From Celoporthe dispersa (taxonomy: Eukaryota > Ascomycota > Sordariomycetes > Diaporthales > Cryphonectriaceae), in assembly GCA_016584495.1 (NCBI GenBank), contig WAID01000003.1:3224001-3288000 (forward strand): a stretch of 64,000 nucleotides of DNA, given 5' to 3'. Of the stretch, positions 12,519 to 23,940 are shown in pieces; the first letter of the stretch is position 1, and the number at the start of each line of letters is the position of its first letter. The position numbers were made by a program, and so were the translations under genes. Under the pieces are notes generated by a model. The model saw only the letters and a list, made by a program, of their open reading frames with translations. It ran no database searches and was not told the origin of the DNA.

Positions 12519-14548
12519 CTAAGTGGCGATGCCATACTTCCTGGCCTGCTTCACCATATCGGCGAGGAGGCCCTTTTCTTGGGCAGAGAGCTCACCCTTC
12601 AGGTGGTGGTCCGTCGTCAGGCAGCACATATTTGCGTCACCCAGAAACCACGCGCCGGGCTCCCTGATGTCGCGAGGCTCGATAAGGAACGTGTCCCAGG
12701 TCCCGAACTTCCACTCCCGCCTGTCGAGGAATTTGTTGCGCACGAGGCCACCGTTGAACCAGAGCGGCCTGCCCTGCGTGTCGAGGTGAAGAAGCTGCGG
12801 TGAGCAGATCCTAGGCTTTGAGGGCTCCCTAGGCAGCAGCTCAGACGCACTGGTATCGGTGTCGTTTCCTTCCGCACCGGTGAGGTCGCTGGGGATGACC
12901 TGAGGCTGCCCGTCCGCCGTTCTCTTCTCGTCGTTTACTTTCAGCTCAAGTTCGGGCTCGAGCTCGCCAATGATGCCGGCGTCACCCTGGTGGAAGGTGT
13001 AGTCTGTATCCCCGACGAGCTCGAAGCCGAGCCAGAACGTCTCCTTGTCACCTGCAATATCTCTCGTTAGAAAAATCTAGCATGATAGATGTGAAACCAT
13101 GTGTTGCTCGACGTAGGACGCACCGTAGACCATATCGTACACGCCAACCTGATTTTTGGACTTGTCTCCGTCCCGGTCTGGCCCGTTCATCCTCAACACA
13201 AATAGCATCGCCAGGAAGTGCCGATACGTATCCATGACCAGCACTCCGCTCTCCTGCTGATGCCCGCTCTCCCCCTTCCACAGCCGGCTCTGCTTCACGT
13301 TCCGCGACACAGGCTGGGGCAGGATTGACTGCAGCCAGCTCTTCTTGCTCTCAGGCATGATCAGCCGGTCCCGGAAGAACAGGGCCCCAGTTGTGACGTA
13401 CTCGGGGTAGTCAAACATAACCTCGGGGTTCGTGAAGAAGAAGCTGTCCGCATCTATGAAGATGACTTCTCGGAAGCTCGACAGCAATATTGCGAAGGGC
13501 TTGGCGGCCCAGCTGGCGATGTCCCACCCCACGGGATGTACGATGGTCCCGATGTCTCGCGTGATGACGCCTTCGATGTCCTCGAGGTCCTGCCGGGAGT
13601 CGCGGTTGAGGTCGTTGTCGCCGACGTACATGACCTCGATCGGCAGGTTGCAGCCGAGCTGGCGGAGGATCGGAATTTGGGTGAGGAGATATGTGACCTG
13701 ATCGTTCCCTGCGGTGAGCACAATACCCCGGCCGCCCTTCTTGAGGTGTGAGCGGAGTGTCATGTGGTCAGGGAAGTAGGGCGCTGTGAAGGGGAAGAGG
13801 AGATCATCCAGCTGAACGAGCAGCCGGCGGAAGCCCCTCATAGGCGTGGATCTTGTTGACCAGCTCGACGTGATCTATGCTGGAAGAGGCGGTCGAGGCT
13901 TGGTATCGAAGATATGGGATCACGTCGTCGCGGATGTCGTAGCCGCCGTCCGATTCCGTCACGACATGCAGGTCTTCCCAGGCATCATAGTACTTCTTGT
14001 ACTTGCGCGCAAGCATTCCGAGCTCCCGGAGCCGCTGTTCGCCCGTAAGCTCGATCGGGCGGAGCAGGCCTCGCATCTCGAGCTCGCTGGGGAGCAGGTT
14101 GATGATCTTGGAGAGCGCGTCGTCAAAGCCTGGCCTGAGTGAGAAATGGACCTCTGCTGGCGACTTGGAGGCTGCCCTGCCCGGCCCATCCTCCCTTGCC
14201 AGCAAGGGGCGCCTGGTGGGGTTTTTGAGGAGGGAGGCCTTGAGCAACTTCTTCGGATGCCTTCCCGGTATCGACGTCGAGTGTGGGAAAGTGCGTCTCT
14301 TCTGTCCGTGCTGGGGCAGTGCCCGTCCTGGGCTCGGAGCCCACTGCCTCGTTCAAGTTCCCAACACTAGAGGAGGAGGAGGACCAGTAGAAGACTGCTG
14401 AACGGAAGAACAGAACCACGAGGACGACCAAAGCTATCTGCCGAGCTCTCTGGTTTTGTCTCGACGGTGGCTCCCTTGGGCTGGGGACAGCCAGTGGCAG
14501 GCGACCTTCTTTCAGAGGAACGTCGTTGAGTGAGATCGGTTTGAACAT
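12519..14548 (-). CDS. GT71 (Mnn1-type) alpha-1,3-mannosyltransferase
   Basis: Golgi type II membrane glycosyltransferase that adds mannose to protein-linked glycans. The N-terminus (ATG 14548) has a short cytosolic tail, a single anchor around IALVVLVVLFF and a Ser-rich stem. The catalytic part shows the family features: IVLTAGN near the start, the DxD metal/sugar-nucleotide motif in VIFIDADSFFFTNPEV, and SGHQQESGVLVMD. One 72-bp intron (13123-13052, GTGCGT...TTGCAG) joins VYG to DKETFW. Two single-base excesses break the frame, one between 14125 and 14352 (candidate run 14218-14226) and one at C4 13834-13837. With both removed the protein is about 651 residues with uninterrupted family similarity. 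This suggests sequencing error or a very recent lesion rather than an old pseudogene. The acceptor is not predictable from sequence. Confidence 0.82.
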
Positions 14549-16019
14549 CGCGGGGGACGTTCACGCGCCTGAGGACTAGGTGATCGAGAACCCCGTCTTC
14601 TATGTCCCGTGCAGTGTTGAAGCTGGATGAAGACGAAGCAGATGAAACAACAACCACAATAAGCACACTGGAAACTGAGAGAGAGAGAGGGAAGGAAGGA
14701 AAAAAAAGTAGCCTAGAGAAGGATTGAGGGACAAAGAGAAAGGCGGCAGCGGCGCGGGAAGTCAGAAAGCACCCATCGGGCCGTGTCTAGGGAGCGCGAT
14801 CTGGCTGAAGAAAGGGAGGCAGCCCCTTTGCAAGTACCGGTGTCCATTTTCATCTCTTATTTCAGCTGCAAGGGGAGTCTCTCACACAGCTGGCCCCGAT
14901 ATTCAAACTCCAGCATGTGCCTGAGAAAGGCATAGCAAAAGGTCTCGAAGAGGCGCCGTCAGGGACTGGCGTCCTGCCATGGTGCCTCGGGAACCCTTGA
15001 AGCTGTCACGGGCCGGTCGCTGGCGCAGATCAGCCAATGCCGCTGGCCCCAGCGTACTGTAGTATTAATGAATGGGTGATATGTTTTCGGGGTAGGGGGA
15101 GGAGAAATAACGAGTCAGGGCTTGTACCTCGCTCGTGATGCTCTGAGCTTTTTTCCCCTTAAGGAGAGCGCCACTATTCAGCGCAGACTCTAGAGCCCAT
15201 CCAACAGAGTCTAGAAGACGCCACCGGCCTGTTTAGCACGTGGCTAGCACTGGGCTATGCTGGACGGTGGACGCTTGGCGGGAGAGGGCGTCCACTGGCG
15301 TCCAAAGCTGAACGAGATGGCTCTCTTCAGAATTTATGCCATGTCCCCTAGAATTTCCGTCAATGCAGCTGAGCTTGTTGATCTTGAGGCTTGGCACGAT
15401 CATACCCAGTTGTTGACTTCGTTTTGTCTCCTCGATAGGGGCTTGTCAGGATGAGGCTCAGTAGTGGTGCCGACGAGGAAGGCTGGATAAGAAATAGTCC
15501 GCCCCAAGTGGGAAATCTCAAAGGGAAAAAGGAAAAAAAGAAAAAAGGAGAGAGAGAGAGAGAGAGGGTCAAAGAGAAAGAAGGAGAAAACAAAAAGGTG
15601 GTAGCAGAAATATCCCTCGTGACTATTGAAAGATCCTGACTTCACGGGTCTTCTCATTTCTGAGATATGCAAAGCTGGGGTTTTGATCGTGAGGCTTAAT
15701 AAAGGCGAGCAATCTCAGCAGGTGAGGTTCATGCAGAAAGGACTTTCTAGGACGAGGCGAACAGCTTCGCATGTGATCCCTCGAATAATGTTTTCCCCTC
15801 CACGGAAGGCTACTTCCTTCCCTTCCGCACATGCCTCTGATAATGGCAAGTGCGATGGACTGCAAGGCGATAGGGTGGCCAAACAAACAAGGCTGAAAAG
15901 GGCAGTAATTACGCTCGGGGCCTGGTCTCTCAACATCACCACCATCATCACCGTCGCATCTGCTGCCAGCAATACCATTATAAAACCAGCTTACCCACAT
16001 TGCTACTTATCGTATCATA
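14549..16019. other. Intergenic; divergent promoter region
   Basis: This lies between the divergent mannosyltransferase and RTA1 genes. It contains purine-rich tracts (GGAAGG near 14690, an AG microsatellite near 15550) and no credible coding frame; the right end is the promoter and 5' UTR of the RTA1 gene. Confidence 0.6.
15979..15985 (+). promoter_or_regulatory. Candidate TATA box of the RTA1 gene
   Basis: TATAAAA lies 35 nt upstream of the RTA1 start codon. That is close for a TATA box, so either the 5' UTR is very short or the match is incidental. Confidence 0.4.
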
Positions 16020-17410
16020 ATGGATCCATCCCGCTCCGACTCCGAGAACATGAACTTCCTCTCGAGGATCTGCGCCGTGGCACCGCAGGCGCATCCAAAT
16101 TGCCAGACAGGATTCTACGGCTACAAGCTGAACCACAATGCCAACGTCGCCTTCTCGGTGCTGTTCGTCCTCGTTGCGCTCGCCTACAGCTGCATGTATG
16201 TCTGGAAGAGGGTCGGTGCCGACTTCACCATCTTCATGCTGCTGGGACTGCAGGCAGAGGCCCTCGGGTATGGTGCGCGGGTGTAGAGCACCAACGACCA
16301 GTTCGAGGACGATGCCTTCTTCATGCAGATCTGCTGCCTGACGATTGGGCCGGCGTTTATGGCTGCGGCGATCTATCTCTGTATGCGGAGGATCGTCTTT
16401 TGTTTTGGCGAGGAGAATTCTCGTATCTCGTCCAAGTGGTTCACCAGGATCGTAAGTCGTGACCCCCCCCCCCCTCCGGTTGTCCAGGTTGTGTGCTGTC
16501 CAAAATCTGTTGCTGAACCGTCACAGTTCATTCCATGCGATATCGTCTCCCTTGTCCTGCAGGCAACGGGCGGCGGTCTCTCAGCTTTCGCATACAAGAA
16601 CGGCGGCCATGTGTCTACTGGCAACAATATCAGTGAGACGCCTCCTCCCCACCATCTCCACGTCACTGTGATCTGGCTGAATATGACAAGACTGACAGGT
16701 GTCTGGCTTGTCATCTAGTGATTGCCGGCCTAGCCTTCCAAGTCTTCACAATGGCCGCCTTCATCTGCAGCGCAATCGACTTCACGCTGCGCACCTACAT
16801 GCGCTACAAGCTGCAGGGCCGAGAGGCCCTCGAGCAGGCCGTGTCGGTAACGGCGGTCCGTAGCTCGACCCCCTTCCGCCTCTTCCTCGCGGCCCTGACC
16901 TTTGCCACGCTGTGCATCTTCACCCGGTGCTGCTTCCGTGTCGCGGAGCTCAGCGGAGGGTGGACGGGCCCGCTGATGAAGAAACAGGTGCTGTTTATCG
17001 TGTTCGAGAGCACTATGGTCTTCCTGGCGAGCGTGGCGCTGCTCATCTTCCATCCCAGGTGGTGCTTCAAGTTGATGCTGGAAGGCGAGGGCGGCCTGCG
17101 GCTCAGCCGGCTCAAACAACTCAGGCCATTCCTGGGGAATAGACCGCGGGCCAATGCCGTCTCTGAAGGGAGTGTCGATGGTGATGTGTTACAAAGGCAG
17201 GCCTCGGGCCAGGTGCAGGGTGGTGAGGACAAAGTTGAGGTTTCGGCGCCACCGGTCTCGAGGGCCCAAGAGGTTCCTGCTCCGCGTGTGAACACCACCT
17301 CCATCCCTCATGGAGCCGGTCGCGTCATGTCTCAGGCCAACATTCTGCTCAGTGATGCTCTCGCAGAGAACAATACGACCTCGCCGTCTGCTCCTCACTC
17401 ACCTGTTTGA
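16020..17410 (+). CDS. RTA1-family membrane protein, in-frame TAG
   Basis: RTA1/RTM1/RSB1-type seven-helix membrane protein; the family includes yeast lipid-translocating exporters and resistance proteins. Exons 16020-16451, 16527-16632 and 16719-17410 use GTAAGT...CACAG and GTGAGA...TCTAG introns. They would encode 409 residues with hydrophobic segments at about 40-60, 68-88, 108-128, 146-165 and three more before residue 350, then a polar Ser/Thr-rich tail. The core FMQICCLTIGPAFMAAAIYL and the MIAGLAFQVF region are typical of the family. The frame is interrupted by TAG at 16284-16286, between helices 2 and 3, where relatives keep a sense codon. No plausible intron removes it: the enclosing GT...AG span is only 19 nt. 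Conservation continues unbroken after the stop, so the lesion is recent, a sequencing error, or tolerated. Confidence 0.82.
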
Positions 17411-18047
17411 CCTGCGGCTGCTAATGCGGTGGCCATCCCAAGAGATAGACCGAGTCCCACTGCTATGCCTTGTGCAGGCTGAGTGGCACACGCTGCCTAC
17501 CAGGCGTGGTCATCTCTTCTCTCCTCTCCAACCACGCAGGAACCTAGTGTATCATGAAACATGCGAAGCAGGATCAAATGAGATGACCACATAGGACAGA
17601 CTGGTACGCTAGCTGGGGATTGGGCCCAATCGAGAGGGAATTTTTTGGGCGAGGGTCGGGAGTGACGAGGCTCTTCACGAAAGACAGCTTCATCTCGCTC
17701 TGGTGTGTTATAGGTTCTCTTGGCTACAGTTGTAATAGAGTCAGAAGATATTGGGCAAAGGTGTAGTCTGCTGATGCTGCACAGACAGGCGGGTAGCTCT
17801 CCCTTTGACTTTCTGATCAGCTGAGTCGGGGGATGGATGGGTACAACTTTCTATATTGTCAGCAAATGGATATAAACACTGTATGACTCTACATTCCTCA
17901 GCACCGCCTCTACTCATCTCCCGGTCTCTTTGGCTCTGGCTTTGTCCGAGCTCAACTGCGGACTGGCGTTCACGCTGGTCGTATCTGTCGCACTGACCCC
18001 GCCCATAGCCTTACTGGCACCCAGACTGATGCCTTTGCTGCCAGATC
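17411..18047. other. Short convergent intergenic region
   Basis: 3' flanks of the convergent RTA1 and lipase genes. Positions 17914-18047 read as a credible lipase C-terminus if the apparent indel near 18097 is corrected; the rest shows nothing recognisable. Confidence 0.5.
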
Positions 18048-20078
18048 TCATGGAGCTCGAAGACTGCCGCTTGAGGTCCTCGCCTGGAGGGCCGGCGGGG
18101 AAGAGAAGCCATCTCTGACCTCTCCCAGCTGTTCTGTACTGCTGTCGAGGCCGAGCCCCAGGCCGCCAGGGGACGCCCTGCCTCTCCGCCTGAAGGGATG
18201 CGGGCTTCCCGCGCCACGCTCGCTCGGGTCTGTGATGGTCGATGTCTCGTCGTCGCTGAACCTCACATCGCGTATGCCCTCGCGAGCCTGGTGCGCCTGC
18301 CTCGCGGACGGCGTGCCTCCAAGGGCACTGTTCACATCGCTGTCGTTCACGTCACTCCCGTTGTACGCGTGACCCCGCTGCCAGAATGTGGCGCTCCTGC
18401 CGAGGCTCTGCGTCCTCGCGCGGCGGTAGCTGTCGTACTCGTCCTTGGAGTGCTCGGCGTCCGTGAAACTGTCCAGGGCGTCGAAGACGTGCGGGAAGAC
18501 CTGGGCGGCGACGTCGCGGGCCCACAGGAAGTCAAGATGTTCGTAGTGGGGGATCTCGGTCGCGACGGTCTTGGGCGGGAGCTCGCGCAGCATCGCCTTG
18601 ATGTCCACGAGGGAGTCGCTACCTCCGTAGACAAGCACGACGGGCGTCTTGATGTTGCGCGTCGGATACTTGGCGACCTTAGTGGAGCGCGTGGAGGTCC
18701 CTATGCTCAGGGGTGGGTCGTCGTCGTACATCTGGAAAGACTTTGTGCGGATGATCTGGAACCAGTGGACGACAGACTTGGTGGAGGTGAACGAGTAGAG
18801 GTGGGGGTAGGCGGCGAGCTTCTGAGCGACCGAGATGTTCTTGGCCCTCCAGTTGAAGAGAAACCGGATCCCGCTGTCGATTATCTTGATATACAGAGGC
18901 GGGTAGATGATGGACTCCCAAAGAGGTGCGGAGCTCAGGATGCCGCGCCGGCCAAACATGAGAAACAGGACCTGCGGTGATGCTTTGATAAGGGCGTCCG
19001 CGATACCATTGGCCAGACCAGGCGGCGACATTGCCGGCGCGAGAGCAATAAAGACATTGACCTGCTGATTTAGTTTCGGGTGGATAGATAGGGCGGCAAA
19101 GGCCTGCGCCGTGCCTTGCGAGAAGCCGATGTACGAGAGCGACGGCTGCCCCGTATTTCCAAGAATGTATTCTATACTGTTCGGGATGTCGTGGAAGGCG
19201 AACTCGTCGATGGAGAAGTTCCAGAACTCAAGAGACGTCGGCGCAGAGGTGACGCTCTTCTTGGAGTACTTGTTTCCGCGATTGTTTCCAAGCTGTCGGT
19301 TGAGGATAAGGGGGTCAGCACCACGTCTCCGGAACAGGATAGAGACAGGAACAATATCTCACCCAAACATCGAAGCCCTTATCTACCAAGACGAATGGCA
19401 ACGCCCTCTCCGCCTCGGTGAGACAGACCCATACTTCGCTGTTCATCAGGAGCCCATGGTGCAGGTAGATGACCCGCTTCTTGATGCTGTTGGGTCCGGA
19501 GTTGACCTTGATATCTTCCTCGTCCCGCCTCCACGCCAGCCGATGCAGCCCCAGGAGGTAGCCGTCGCTGGTCTGGACGACATGTTCCTCGGCGGCGTAC
19601 CCATAGAGCTCGCACAGCTCAACAAAGTCGGTCGCATTTCTTATGGCGGTCGAGAGGCCTGGAGCGGGGATACTCGTCAGCCGTATATCCTCCTCCACTA
19701 GGCGTGAAATCTTCCCAGACAGAACCTAGACATACTCTTCTTTCTCTCCTCTGCCTTCTTTTCATCTGTGGATCTCCACCGGTTGAATATACGTCTCGAG
19801 GCTCGGTAGAAGATGTTGATCAGGGGCGAAGCTGTCTCGCAGTCAGAGGGGCGCTCTCGCGTCTCAGGTAGGGAACGGGAAGGAGACGGACGTAGGGCAA
19901 AGGTCAGGACGCGAATGACACTCTCCAGGGTGACGAAGGCAAACGATAGAGCGACAGCGACATATTCGACTCTAGCGAGAATCATCAATATCAGTCAGCC
20001 AGCCGACGGCCTGGGGAGGACCATGCTATTTCACAACGGCGCATACATGTTGAGGCGCCCAAGGAATGGGACGGGCAT
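18048..20078 (-). CDS. Sterol esterase / acid lipase (Tgl1/Yeh family)
   Basis: Membrane-anchored alpha/beta-hydrolase that hydrolyses steryl esters or triacylglycerols, probably at lipid droplets or the ER. Exons 20078-20035, 19971-19736, 19697-19363 and 19292-18048 give 619 residues. A further in-frame 60-nt intron (19891-19832, weak GTCCGT donor) may lie in exon 2. The N-terminus MPVPFLGRLNMYAPL is followed by a hydrophobic anchor, then the lipase-associated region (FVELCELYGYAAEEHVVQ, YLHHGLL). The nucleophile elbow is GFSQG; candidate triad partners are Asp in GGSDSLVD and His in HYEHLDF. The C-terminal 140 residues are Ser/Arg-rich and low complexity. In the raw sequence the frame stops at 18048. 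Adding one base at the G4 run 18097-18100 continues it to a stop at 17914 with a tail containing GSKGISLGASKAMGGVSA, which looks like the real end. Confidence 0.88.
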
Positions 20079-20692
20079 GTTGGCGCGGTGAAGGGGGTCG
20101 GGGGAGAATCTTTCCGCCCGCCTGCTGTAGTCGATTCTCGAGATGGCCAGGATGCGCTTGGAGGGGTAGAATTTATGAAGACGCACAAAGACCTCTCCAA
20201 GGCGACATGACGTAGAAGTTTGCGTTTTGGGAGGTCGAGGGAGGGGAGGGGAGGAGAGGAGAGAGATTGTGGTCGCGGTGTAGTGTGAAGAGGATGTGCT
20301 TGTGGCCCGTGATGTCACATGCCAGTGGGTTTACTAGTTGAGCCAAGCATCACTTGCCCACCGCAGTTCCCACAGGAGCTGCACCGCACAAGCGCACCTG
20401 CAGGTCCAGGTCCTCAAATAGAAACGGCCTAAGCAGTCCACCCCTGACCCACCTCGAGCACCCTCATTTCTGACTTCTGAGTCACCAAGATAAGACGTGT
20501 ATTAGGCGGGTACCACGGCCATCTCAATGGGCCTTGCGACTCTCTAAAATAAAACCACTGTAGTCCTCCTCTGCATCCTTTCCTCCTCCTCCATGGGACC
20601 GAAGTGTTGATGTCCTGCTTCCTGGGCCCTGAGATCGATCCTTGTGTTAGCACGAACACGGAAAACATCCCGTGGAAAGCTGACGGCAGAGA
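20079..20692. other. Divergent promoter region, lipase / GNAT
   Basis: About 610 bp separate two divergent genes. A purine/pyrimidine-asymmetric tract (GAGGGGAGGGGAGG) lies near 20235. No TATA box or known operator is obvious. Confidence 0.55.
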
Positions 20693-21244
20693 ATGGAGAA
20701 CCCCTCGCCCGCGCTCGCCGTTGAGCCTCAGGGCAGTGCGGCTGCTGGGCAGCAAGTTTGTATCGAGCGCGCCACTGTCCAAGATGCAGACGCCATCAGG
20801 CTGATGGTCATCGCCGCGTACTCCAAGTATGTCGAACGCATCGGCCGAGAGCCAGCGCCGATGAAAGCGGACCAGCGCGCCATCATCGCCGACCCCTCGC
20901 AGGATGTCTACGTGCTCCGCAGGCGTGAGGATGGGAAGGCGGTGGGATCCATCCTCCTCTCGGACTCTGAAGCGGACGGCTCGGCGCTGGTGAATAATCT
21001 CGTCGTCGACCCAGGGCTTCAGGGGCGCGGCTACGGACGCCTCCTCATGGACTTCGCGGATGACTATGCACGTGCGAAAGGGCGCTCGGCGCTGACGCTC
21101 TTCACCAACGAGAAGATGTACGAGAACCTCGGGCTGTATGTGAAGCTGGGTTTCGTCCAGGTCGACAAGAGGGTTGAGAATGGATACCACCGGGTCTACT
21201 TCCGCAAACAGCTCGCACCCACGGCAATTTCGCAGCACGCCTAA
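20693..21244 (+). CDS. GNAT-family N-acetyltransferase
   Basis: Single-exon gene of 183 residues. The GCN5-related fold is recognisable from IERATVQDADAIRLMVIAAY at about residue 23, a strand carrying NNLVVDP, and the acetyl-CoA pyrophosphate loop GLQGRGYGRLL (motif A, R/Q-x-x-G-x-G). The motif B-like end is ENLGLYVKLGFVQ, followed by a short C-terminal strand. No targeting signal is visible, so it is probably cytosolic or nuclear. The substrate is not predictable: bacterial and fungal relatives acetylate amines, amino acids or protein N-termini. ATG 20693 is the first start giving the whole domain; the first 22 residues are Ala/Ser-rich linker. Confidence 0.85.
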   Translation: MENPSPALAVEPQGSAAAGQQVCIERATVQDADAIRLMVIAAYSKYVERIGREPAPMKADQRAIIADPSQDVYVLRRREDGKAVGSILLSDSEADGSALVNNLVVDPGLQGRGYGRLLMDFADDYARAKGRSALTLFTNEKMYENLGLYVKLGFVQVDKRVENGYHRVYFRKQLAPTAISQHA

Positions 21245-23109
21245 GGACGCCGGGGCAGTAGTCCTGGAACATGCCAGGGATCGCAGAGGGCAGCAGGCAA
21301 GACAAAGATGGAGGAGGACTAGGATCTGCCAAGCATACGACCTCTCACTATCGATACGAGATGTGCTGCCAGGAAACGGTCTTCCAGTTCCAGGCCCAGA
21401 ACCGCCGTCAACATTGTGCTGGCCTAGGCTCATGGCTCGCCGCGATGCCGAACCTCGACCTGTCCAAGACCCCGGGATCAGGCCCTCTTAGCTAGCAGGT
21501 GTCTACCGGGCAAGACATGCATTATAGCGTAGAATATTAGAACGATGGGTTCATGAAAAGACACGATCCTGACTCTGCTGCAGAAGGTCTGCCGAGACAA
21601 GCACTCGAACCCCGAGGCATTCCCATAGTAGCAACATCCCACCGTGCCCGTTCTTCTCTCCCGGGTCTATTGTACGTGCCGGATCCGAGACGATGAGCAG
21701 AAATGCTGGGTCTGACGATAGTAAGGCCCGAAGAACCAGAAGATGGTAGTATGATGGGGGTTGCACAATTTACTATGTACAAGGCTCGTCTTGAGGAAGA
21801 AAGAGAGGCACTTGTTGGGACATGCAGTGGATCGGATTTGGCGCAGGGGACCCCTGGGACAGTGGCTGGCCTGAGGGGCGGAATTGGAGTGGAGGTTATC
21901 TCCTGCGCGGTACTACCACAGTACATGAGGGCTAGTATCTCGCTATGACAAACCTCAGCCTACGGCCCATGATCTGCCCTGCAATCGCACCGGGATCCCC
22001 CACAGTCGTGTTAGGCCTCTACAGAGACATGCTGTTGACTCTAGGTACTCGGCTGCCACACCCTACCACCGTAGCACTTATAGTGAGCAGGCACCATAGC
22101 AATAAGCCCGTCGTACCATACAGTTCCGTTCCCGCCTACTCGCTAATTGCCAATGGTCCTGGTACTCCATCCTGCCATGACAACACCCGCCTCTGTTTTC
22201 TTGCTGCCAGTTGAAGTCGTCATCCGAACTTTTCTTTTCTCCTTCTCCAATCTGACACCGTCAATTGGATTGCTGCCCATACGCCCAGGCATCCAGATAT
22301 CCGCCCAGACGATCATTCAGCCGTTTGCGTGTGGAACTGTCCCCCTCGTGCGCGGGCTAATACTCTTTACTCCACGGCCGCTGTCACTGTCGCTGTCGCG
22401 CATGCCTGCAGCTTAACTTCCGCGGCCCTGAGAAAGCTCCACCCGCTCTTGTCTCTTCCTCCAGAGCAGCGATCCAACCTCGACCTGACAGCAGCAATTC
22501 CGGCACCCACTCCAGCTGCCTGATCCACTGTCCGGTGATCGCTGTCCCCCTCCCAACCCCTGGCCTTCATCTCTCTTCTCTCCGCGCCCTGCCCCTACCC
22601 ACGACGCACGACGGACTGCCTGTGCTTCCTGCTCCAGCAATCGACCTCAGGGCCTCCTCTCCAGGTACACGATCCTCCATGGATGGTCTGTCTGGACTTC
22701 AGCTCTGAGCTTACCCTAGCGTCGACCTGTTATACATATTACTAGACAGGATCACGCTCAGGACCAGGACCTGGCCTAGGGCCGGAACCAGGACGGAAGG
22801 AAAAAAAGAAACGAAACGAAAACAAAGGCATCCGCTCTATCCTGCCCACCCTGGATCGATACCCCTAAGCGAAGACGTAATTCCCAGCCCGACGACACAG
22901 ACACACACACACACACACACGAGCGCATTGACGCCACACTGTCGCCCACCTCGGTCCGGTTCGATTTGATTAGGCCCCTGATCACTTCACTCTCAACCTC
23001 GTACTGTACTTCCCACCGTCAACTCCTGCTTGTCTCGACCAGGCGCAAACCACCCCAACAACGCCCACACCACCACCCCCGAGACGATCATCATCACGAC
23101 CGTCTCAAC
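21245..23109. other. Intergenic; no gene recognised
   Basis: 3' flank of the GNAT gene, then sequence without a credible coding frame. It becomes pyrimidine-rich from about 22.2 kb, with an AC microsatellite at 22895-22920. The last few hundred bases are likely promoter and 5' UTR of the following gene. Confidence 0.55.
22895..22920. repeat. (AC)n microsatellite
   Basis: Eleven or more AC units in the leader region, about 190 bp upstream of the next start codon. Confidence 0.93.
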
Positions 23110-23781
23110 ATGCCATCTCTCGCCGGTGGCAACGGCACGGCCAAGACCGTCTCCAAATTCCAACTCCCGGCCCTCGACCTCAAGTTCGGCTCTCTGACGG
23201 AGGGTACAGACATCCCGCCACCTCTGCCGTCGCCTATACTGGAGGAGGCACCAGAGCTGCCCAAGGCCGCCCAGTCCGCCGTCGACCCTGCCGTGCACCC
23301 CACCACTGCCAGCAATGCCACCCAGACCACCCCAGAGGTCCAGAGGAACGGCCTGACGCGGTCCGCAGAGCAACAACCGCCTGGCTCACCCACCTCCACA
23401 AAGGCTCCGCCTAGCATCCGACGTTTGTTCAGCCGCAACCGACTGAACGAAGCCTTATATGCTAACCGTCACTCCAATCTAGTCGACGGTGCCATTCCCA
23501 GGCCCACGAGCCAGAGCAATGCCAGCATCGCCACCGACAAGCAGTCCAAGCGCAGCTCCGGATGGTTCCGCCGCCTGCGAGGCTCCGACAGCATAGATGG
23601 CAGGCGCTCCAGCCGCATCTTCATCTCTGCCGACGCTCCCAAGCCTGCCACGCCCACCACCCCCAAGACGACCGGCCCCCCGCCCCCCAAGATCCCCGAG
23701 TTCAAGGCCCTCGGATCCAAGGTCGACCTCTCTGATGACGCCGGCAGCCTCGGCTCGGACCTATTTAAGGACATCAAGTAG
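23110..23781 (+). CDS. Conserved fungal protein of unknown function
   Basis: Intronless gene of 223 residues starting MPSLAGGNGTAKTVSKF. I cannot assign a function. It is Pro/Ser/Thr-rich and probably disordered, with two basic aromatic patches, SIRRLFSRNRLNEALYANR near residue 103 and SSGWFRRLRGSDS near 153. It ends in an acidic tail, LGSDLFKDIK. The two patches resemble those of small conserved Pezizomycotina proteins annotated only as hypothetical. A pseudo-intron with a TGCTAAC branch-like site spans 23423-23482, but splicing would delete the conserved first patch, so the unspliced frame is preferred. No signal peptide or membrane segment is seen. Confidence 0.7.
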   Translation: MPSLAGGNGTAKTVSKFQLPALDLKFGSLTEGTDIPPPLPSPILEEAPELPKAAQSAVDPAVHPTTASNATQTTPEVQRNGLTRSAEQQPPGSPTSTKAPPSIRRLFSRNRLNEALYANRHSNLVDGAIPRPTSQSNASIATDKQSKRSSGWFRRLRGSDSIDGRRSSRIFISADAPKPATPTTPKTTGPPPPKIPEFKALGSKVDLSDDAGSLGSDLFKDIK

Positions 23782-23916
23782 ACAGACGGCAGGCCAGCGC
23801 GGCCCTCGCTGGCAACCGGGACAACGGCAAACGGTGCCAGGCTGCGTTGATCGAATTTGGACCGACTGCACCCCCACCGATGGAGACGACGATACAGATG
23901 CTTTGCAACAAGTCTG

Positions 23917-23940
23917 GAGAGAGAGAGAGAGAGAGAGAGA
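23917..23940. repeat. (GA)n microsatellite
   Basis: About twelve GA units in the 3' flank of the unknown-function gene, followed by TGGAGATGGAGATG. Confidence 0.93.

Noticed and set aside
19832..19891. 60-nt in-frame intron candidate in lipase exon 2
   Set aside because: Splicing would improve similarity (FALPSPLINIFYR), but the donor GTCCGT is weak and the frame is kept either way; noted in the gene entry but not called.
23423..23482. 60-nt intron candidate with a TGCTAAC branch-like site in the unknown-function gene
   Set aside because: It would remove the basic RRLFSRNRLNEALYANR patch that looks like the conserved part of the protein, and the donor is weak.
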